Positions 60,301 through 64,000 of a stretch of DNA of 64,000 nucleotides are shown in pieces. Position 1 is the first letter of the stretch. Each line of letters opens with the position of its first letter. A program made the position numbers and the translations under genes. The stretch lies in assembly GCA_017627015.1 (NCBI GenBank), contig JAGAHP010000006.1, forward strand, positions 24,740 through 88,739, given 5' to 3'. The notes under the pieces are model-generated. The model made no database searches. It worked only from the letters and a program-made list of their open reading frames with translations, and was not told where the DNA came from. Origin of the DNA: Bacilli bacterium (lineage in GTDB: Bacteria > Bacillota_I > Bacilli_A > RF39 > UBA660).

Positions 60301-60347
60301 AAAAAACTTAATACTAGTCTTCTTTAATATGTATTAAGTTATTTTGA
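60301..60347 (-). terminator. probable terminator of rpoZ
   Basis: Stem ACTTAATAC/GTATTAAGT separated by about 18 bases that include the rpoZ stop codon, followed by TTTTTTTT on the minus strand. Confidence 0.65.
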
Positions 60348-60511
60348 ATTTCTTCTAATGCTCTATCTAAACAATTTTTAGTTTTATATTCATTTTCTTT
60401 CATTTGATAATGTTTTGTTTCTTCCATAGCCTCTGCTCTTTTAGATGCTACATAAACTAATTGATATTTAGATGGTACTATATTTAACATTTTATCTATT
60501 GAATAATTCAT
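60314..60511 (-). CDS. rpoZ: RNA polymerase omega subunit
   Basis: A 65-residue omega: MNYSIDKMLNIVPSKYQLVYVASKRAEAMEETKHYQM, matching the core LVYVAAKRARQL motif of RpoZ. The remainder is helical, ending ALEEIQNNLIHIKED. It promotes assembly of the core enzyme. AAGGAGAG site before the ATG. Lies behind recX in the leftward direction (recX is downstream of it), separated by a terminator-like hairpin. Confidence 0.85.
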   Translation of the reverse strand: MNYSIDKMLNIVPSKYQLVYVASKRAEAMEETKHYQMKENEYKTKNCLDRALEEIQNNLIHIKED

Positions 60512-60565
60512 GTTATCTCTCCTTGCTTAATGTATTATATTACTTTTAAAATTATTTTTCAACAC

Positions 60566-61195
60566 TTATAAAGTCTTTTTAGATTTTATATTAAATTCTA
60601 TAGGTTCATCATCTATAACTTTTGATGATTCTTCAAACAGTTTTCTGCCCTTTTCTACTTTATCACATAAATTCTTAACCATATTAAAATCATTATTATT
60701 AAATTCTCCAGTATCAACTGAAGTTGTAATAGCTCTATTAAAATTTACTATTTCATCATCAGTTGCGCCATAATTCTTGAAATCTAGCATAAAACCAGTA
60801 TAATCACCAGTAAATATTCTTCTATAACCTTGTACACCAAACATTCTAGAAAAATATTCATTAACAAAGCTTTCATATATAGTTACCTGTTTATCTACGT
60901 CTCTATCCATGAAATCTGTTTTTTCTCCTAGAGCTGTTTCAACTTGTTTAGCTAGTACTGATTGAAAAATTCTAGAATCTCTTGAAGATTTTTTATCTAT
61001 ATTATTTGTCATAGTCAAAGCAATATCTAAATTAGTTTTTAAAGAATCAATGTGATCTACAACTCTTTTATTACTTTCCATTTTAAGATTAGAAGTCTCA
61101 TTAGAACTAAAAATTGAAGAATTAAATATTACATTATTTAATCTATCAACACGAGTCACAATATCATACATTTCTTTAGAATAATTCTCACTCAT
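60566..61195 (-). CDS. helical protein of unknown function
   Basis: A 209-residue, mostly helical protein with no signal peptide or membrane segment. It has a heptad-like NVIFNSSIFSSNETSNLKMESNKRVVDHIDSLKTNLDIALTM stretch, then a C-terminal half with FSRMFGVQGYRRIFTGDYTGF. I start at ATG 61195, 6 bases after AGGAGAG. It is behind an extended -10 that follows the CotD-remnant terminator. No family is recognised. Confidence 0.55.
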   Translation of the reverse strand: MSENYSKEMYDIVTRVDRLNNVIFNSSIFSSNETSNLKMESNKRVVDHIDSLKTNLDIALTMTNNIDKKSSRDSRIFQSVLAKQVETALGEKTDFMDRDVDKQVTIYESFVNEYFSRMFGVQGYRRIFTGDYTGFMLDFKNYGATDDEIVNFNRAITTSVDTGEFNNNDFNMVKNLCDKVEKGRKLFEESSKVIDDEPIEFNIKSKKTL

Positions 61196-61219
61196 AGACA
61201 ACTCTCCTATTACAAGGAC

Positions 61220-61228
61220 ATTATATCA
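61220..61228 (-). promoter_or_regulatory. extended -10 promoter of the 209-residue gene
   Basis: TGATATAAT on the minus strand, directly following the T-tract of the terminator at 61229-61258. Confidence 0.6.
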
Positions 61229-61258
61229 CAAAAAAAGAAACTAGGAAATAGTTTCTTA
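61229..61258 (-). terminator. rho-independent terminator behind the CotD-like remnant
   Basis: Stem AAGAAACTA/TAGTTTCTT followed by TTTTTTT on the minus strand, immediately after the remnant's stop codon. It fits as the original terminator of that gene. Confidence 0.8.
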
Positions 61259-61262
61259 TAAA

Positions 61263-61439
61263 TTAATTATTCATGAAGTTGTTAAAACCCGAACATCCAT
61301 CATTAATATTTGTAGTTATATTTTCTTCTGAACATGTATATTCAGGTACATAACTATGTTTATAAATGTGGTTATTAACAACATTTGTATGAATTGGTAC
61401 TACATGTCTTTGCCCGTTTATGGTAGACGGGTTATTTTT
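61263..61439 (-). pseudogene. 5'-truncated CotD-like spore coat remnant
   Basis: An open frame of 58 codons reading NNPSTINGQRHVVPIHTNVVNNH, then HSYVPEYTCSEEN and a short Asn/Gly/Cys-rich end. The HxxP.HTN.VN.H.Y.H...P order is that of CotD-type coat proteins. No ATG, GTG or TTG lies between the in-frame stop upstream (61440-61442) and the conserved part, so the 5' end is missing. The upstream gene stop (61432-61434) lies at the junction. Its own terminator survives. Best read as a coat gene cut by insertion. Confidence 0.55.
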
Positions 61440-62097
61440 TTATAATTGATTCATAAAACTTCCCACCTATTTTTGTTAAACCAACATTCTGATTATATGG
61501 ATAATATTTACTAACTGCTTCAAAAGTTAAACCGCCTTTATCCCTTGTATCAATTAAACCTAAAGATTTAAGTCTATTAATTGAATATACTGGATGATTT
61601 TGTGTTTCCACTATATTTCCAAAATAAATTTCTGATAATAATTGTAAATCAGTTAGATAAAAATTTCTTATAGTGTCTGAGAAATCACAAAACTCATCCC
61701 ATGTTATTTTTTCATTTATATAATTTCTAAACAAATTTGCTAATAAAACTGTTTTTTTGTTTTCTATTGTTTCATTTAATATCCATAAAACTCTACTAAA
61801 TTCTTCTTCTAATTTATTTTTGTCATTTTCAATTTCATGTTTATATCTCATTAATTTTTCGGAAATTATTGTACCTTCATTAAATTCTTTAATAAACTGC
61901 AAAGTTTGTTTTAGTAAATTTCTATCTTTTATGTTATGAAAAGTATTGATAATACCAGAAAGAGTATTAACTATTGGTATATCTTTTAATATACCATCCT
62001 TTAATAAACTATCAATAAAAACTTCAGATAAGTCTCCAATTGACTCTTTTGAACCATCCAATAATGACTTTTTTAAATCAGGAATCAAATTATACAT
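61432..62097 (-). CDS. accessory cargo protein with hydrophobic helix and winged-helix-like end
   Basis: A 221-residue protein. Near the N-terminus is DGILKDIPIVNTLSGIINTFHNIKDRNLLKQTLQFIKEF: a hydrophobic helix plus RNLLKQ-type segment seen in proteins of mobile islands. The middle is helical (KHEIENDKNKLEEEFSRVLWILNETIENKK). The C-terminus SINRLKSLGLIDTRDKGGLTFEAVSKYYPYNQNVGLTKIGGKFYESIIKK looks like a winged helix. I start at ATG 62097, following GGTGGG in the previous gene's end. Family not identified. Confidence 0.6.
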   Translation of the reverse strand: MYNLIPDLKKSLLDGSKESIGDLSEVFIDSLLKDGILKDIPIVNTLSGIINTFHNIKDRNLLKQTLQFIKEFNEGTIISEKLMRYKHEIENDKNKLEEEFSRVLWILNETIENKKTVLLANLFRNYINEKITWDEFCDFSDTIRNFYLTDLQLLSEIYFGNIVETQNHPVYSINRLKSLGLIDTRDKGGLTFEAVSKYYPYNQNVGLTKIGGKFYESIIKK

Positions 62098-62101
62098 TAC
62101 A

Positions 62102-62806
62102 CTAATTCCCACCCATTCTATTCATTACTGCCATGCCAAGCATATTCACAACCATTTGATAAAACCATTGATGTTTTTGAATGTGATTTCCTATTTTTTC
62201 AAATAGACTTTTATTTGTAGAAATATACTTGCTATCGTTAATATTTTCCAAATATTCCTTAATATCAGACAAAACTAATTTTAACTCCTCTGAATCTTCT
62301 CCCCCTTTTTCATCTATCATCTTTTCAATAGTATTGTAAGAATTATCTATATTAAAATTTGAATCAAAAACATTACCAAAAATATTATTACCATTATTAA
62401 TAAATTGTTCAATATTTATGTTTGATCTATTGTTCATTTTCTTATACTCTTCCTCTCTTTCAAAATATTTAATTCCTTCTGGAGTTAGAGTAGCCTGTGC
62501 TCCACCTATCCATAAATGAAAACTTGCACAATAACCTGAATATTTTAAGACACTAAGCAAATCTTTTAGCTGGCTTCCTATATACTCCGGTAATTCCCTT
62601 GAATCTATAATACTTGTATATTCTTCATTTTTTTTTGAAATTAAAATTTCTAATAGTTCTCTTTCAGTATCTTTTAATATTCTCATTGTGGTTCCTCCTT
62701 CAACTACCATATTTTTTATATTTATTTCTTTATTTTTTTCTTCTATTATTTTATTTAAATCCCTTTCAAATTTTTTAGTATCAAATTTAAATTTTATTGA
62801 TGCCAA
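62102..62806 (-). CDS. accessory cargo protein, unknown, phage-like N-terminus
   Basis: A 234-residue protein with an amphipathic N-terminal helix (ASIKFKFDTKKFERDLNKIIEEKNKE), a form common at the start of phage and element proteins. The middle has ERELLEILISKKNEEYTSIIDSRELPE and GGAQATLTPEGIKYFEREEEYKK, a winged-helix-like segment. The C-terminus ends in KHQWFYQMVVNMLGMAVMNRMGGN, partly hydrophobic. Start TTG 62806 follows AGAGGTGG, as in ftsK. Overlapping gap with the next gene is 4 bases, so both cargo genes are co-expressed. Confidence 0.55.
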   Translation of the reverse strand: MASIKFKFDTKKFERDLNKIIEEKNKEINIKNMVVEGGTTMRILKDTERELLEILISKKNEEYTSIIDSRELPEYIGSQLKDLLSVLKYSGYCASFHLWIGGAQATLTPEGIKYFEREEEYKKMNNRSNINIEQFINNGNNIFGNVFDSNFNIDNSYNTIEKMIDEKGGEDSEELKLVLSDIKEYLENINDSKYISTNKSLFEKIGNHIQKHQWFYQMVVNMLGMAVMNRMGGN

Positions 62807-62829
62807 TAGAACCACCTCTTTAGTTAAGT

Positions 62830-62858
62830 ATTATATCACTTACATTAACTATTGTCAG
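62830..62858 (-). promoter_or_regulatory. promoter of the cargo gene pair
   Basis: Minus-strand CTGACA (62853-62858), 17-base spacer, TATAAT (62830-62835), with TGA before TATAAT. The -35 lies within the last codons of the recombinase gene, so the two cargo genes can be expressed without it. Confidence 0.7.
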
Positions 62859-64000
62859 CAAAACATACTTTAATATTAATAGTTTTATCTTCATATATAT
62901 CTATTCTATCTATTAAATTAACTATAAGATCTCTTGATGGAGTTTCCATACTTAAAAATTCATTTATATATTTTTCTATTATTTTATTTTTCTTATCAAC
63001 ACTTATTTCATTTGTAGAATTTATTAATAACTCGTTATATCTTTTCTTTTTTATTTCAAGTGATGATTCTAACTTGCCTTTTACTCTATCAAATTGTTCA
63101 ATTGTTATTTTTTTATCTAACTTATCAATATATATTTCATCTAATTGATCATTTATTTTATTTATTTCAGATATTACTTCATTAATCTCTTTTTCATAAT
63201 TATTATGATTATTCTTTAAATCTTCTTTAACTTTATTTTTTATATTTTCTTTATCAATATATTTTTTACACTTATCTCTTAAAGTATCAAGTACTACATT
63301 TTCAAATTTATCATAATTATTTGAATGAATAGTACATAATCTTAATTTCATATAAGTTCTATAATAATTACAAATTGTATAATGATTATTATCTGATTTT
63401 CTTCTTGATGTAATACTTATTCTATGGCCACAATCACCACAATATAAAAGACCATCAAGCAAATTGTTTTCTTTTTTTTCATTTCTTCCTTTATTTTTAG
63501 GAAGTCTTTTTTGTACTTCATAAAAATAATCTTTATCAATTATAGCATCATGTGTATTTTCTACTACAATATAATCTTTAGGATTATTTTTAACTACTCT
63601 TTTAATTTTATAATTTACTTTATTTCTTTTATTTTGTACTAAGTCACCAGTATAAGTTCTATTAGTTAAAATATCATATATAGTTTTAGAATGCCACTGA
63701 CCATAATGGATATCATAATTACTTCTCCACTCAAAACTATAATACTGAGCAGGTGTTTTTACATTTTCATTTGATAGTGCTTGCGCGATTTTATAATATG
63801 TTAATCCATCCATAGCCATATCAAATATTCTTCTTACTACTTTAGCTTGTTCTTCATTTATTGTTAAATGATTTTTATTATCGGGATCTAAATCATATCC
63901 AAATGGAGTTCTACCTGCGATATATTTTCCTTCTTTCATTTTAGCTTTTAAACTAGATTTTATTTTTTTAGATATATCTTTAGCATAAAAATCATTCATA
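62845..64000 (-). CDS. large serine recombinase, 5' part beyond window
   Basis: The 384 C-terminal residues of a large serine recombinase. After a partial catalytic-domain boundary (KAKMKEGKYIAGRTPFGYDLD), the recombinase domain follows (VVRRIFDMAMDGLTYYKIAQALSNENVKTP ... WHSKTIYDILTNRTYTGDLV), then a zinc ribbon (LYCGDCGHRISITSRR ... CNYY ... CTIHS) and a coiled-coil stretch (KEINEVISEINKINDQLDEIY). The catalytic Ser lies beyond position 64000. It moves the element this region belongs to. Class is certain, the element type is not. Confidence 0.93.
   Translation of the reverse strand, partial: MNDFYAKDISKKIKSSLKAKMKEGKYIAGRTPFGYDLDPDNKNHLTINEEQAKVVRRIFDMAMDGLTYYKIAQALSNENVKTPAQYYSFEWRSNYDIHYGQWHSKTIYDILTNRTYTGDLVQNKRNKVNYKIKRVVKNNPKDYIVVENTHDAIIDKDYFYEVQKRLPKNKGRNEKKENNLLDGLLYCGDCGHRISITSRRKSDNNHYTICNYYRTYMKLRLCTIHSNNYDKFENVVLDTLRDKCKKYIDKENIKNKVKEDLKNNHNNYEKEINEVISEINKINDQLDEIYIDKLDKKITIEQFDRVKGKLESSLEIKKKRYNELLINSTNEISVDKKNKIIEKYINEFLSMETPSRDLIVNLIDRIDIYEDKTINIKVCFADNS

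Noticed and set aside
61400..61440. Hairpin CCCGT/ACGGG followed by poly-T on the plus strand
   Set aside because: No plus-strand gene ends here; the stem lies within the CotD-like frame and at the junction, so it is more likely incidental or part of an attachment region.
1..64000. tRNA, rRNA, tmRNA, 6S RNA or CRISPR array
   Set aside because: No cloverleaf-like GC-rich stretches, no rRNA-like sequence and no regularly spaced repeats were found by reading both strands.

Overview
The window is AT-rich (about three quarters A+T by eye) chromosomal DNA from a low-GC Gram-positive bacterium of the Firmicutes/Bacilli type. The evidence is PolC-type replicase, RbgA, EzrA, ScpA/ScpB, RNase J-like protein, YtxG/YtxH-like pair, two T-box leaders and strong GGAGG ribosome sites. 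UGA is a stop codon (rimM ends in TGA overlapping trmD), so the code is standard and this is not a code-4 mollicute. Arginine is almost always AGA. Several small proteins look spore-related (a Cse60 homologue, two YjcZ-like peptides, a CotD-like remnant), which suggests a sporulating or formerly sporulating, probably gut-type, uncultured relative of Erysipelotrichia or RF39-like Bacilli. The taxonomic placement is inference.

Layout. 1-13 kb: miaB (cut by the left edge), folD, a T-box(Ser) operon DUF1653-serS-DUF3592, then topA, rnhB, rbgA, cdd, an HD-domain protein and a three-gene ABC-2 exporter. 13-25 kb: a PHP phosphoesterase, cutA, lepB, rplS with a leader hairpin, plsC, a glycosyltransferase, trpS, a C-terminally extended trmD, rimM, a TrmH-type methyltransferase, a YgjP-type metalloprotease and a T-box(Tyr) operon HAD-tyrS. 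25-34 kb: a DUF488 protein, the ytxH/ytxG-like pair with an acidic protein and a lipoprotein, trmB, a MurJ/SpoVB-type flippase behind cse60, a nucleosidase, scpB/scpA and an RNHCP protein. 34-49 kb: a YfcC-type carrier with a lysine-rich tail, lysS, dus, a pilin-like/WG-repeat pair, ftsK, an RNase J homologue with an altered active site, a deacetylase-like protein, ezrA and rpsD with its leader. 49-61 kb: polC, deoA/pdp, XRE regulator, a short SSB, sufS-sufU, a HIT protein, two YjcZ-like peptides, prsA-like foldase, recX and rpoZ.

61.3-64 kb (right end) is the accessory part. A large serine recombinase, cut by the right edge, and two cargo genes with their own promoter abut a 5'-truncated CotD-like spore-coat reading frame that still has its terminator. 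The simplest reading is a mobile element inserted in a spore-coat gene, comparable in principle to elements that interrupt sporulation genes in other spore formers. The other junction is outside the window.

How it works together. Most of the window is core information processing: tRNA charging and modification, ribosome maturation, replication, chromosome segregation, division and envelope maintenance. Two aminoacyl-tRNA synthetases are controlled by their own uncharged tRNAs through T-boxes, and rpsD and rplS probably by their own products. Operons are short and tightly packed. A recurrent architecture is a rho-independent terminator whose T-tract runs directly into an extended -10 (TGnTATAAT) of the next transcription unit. 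No tRNA, rRNA, CRISPR array or insertion sequence was seen.
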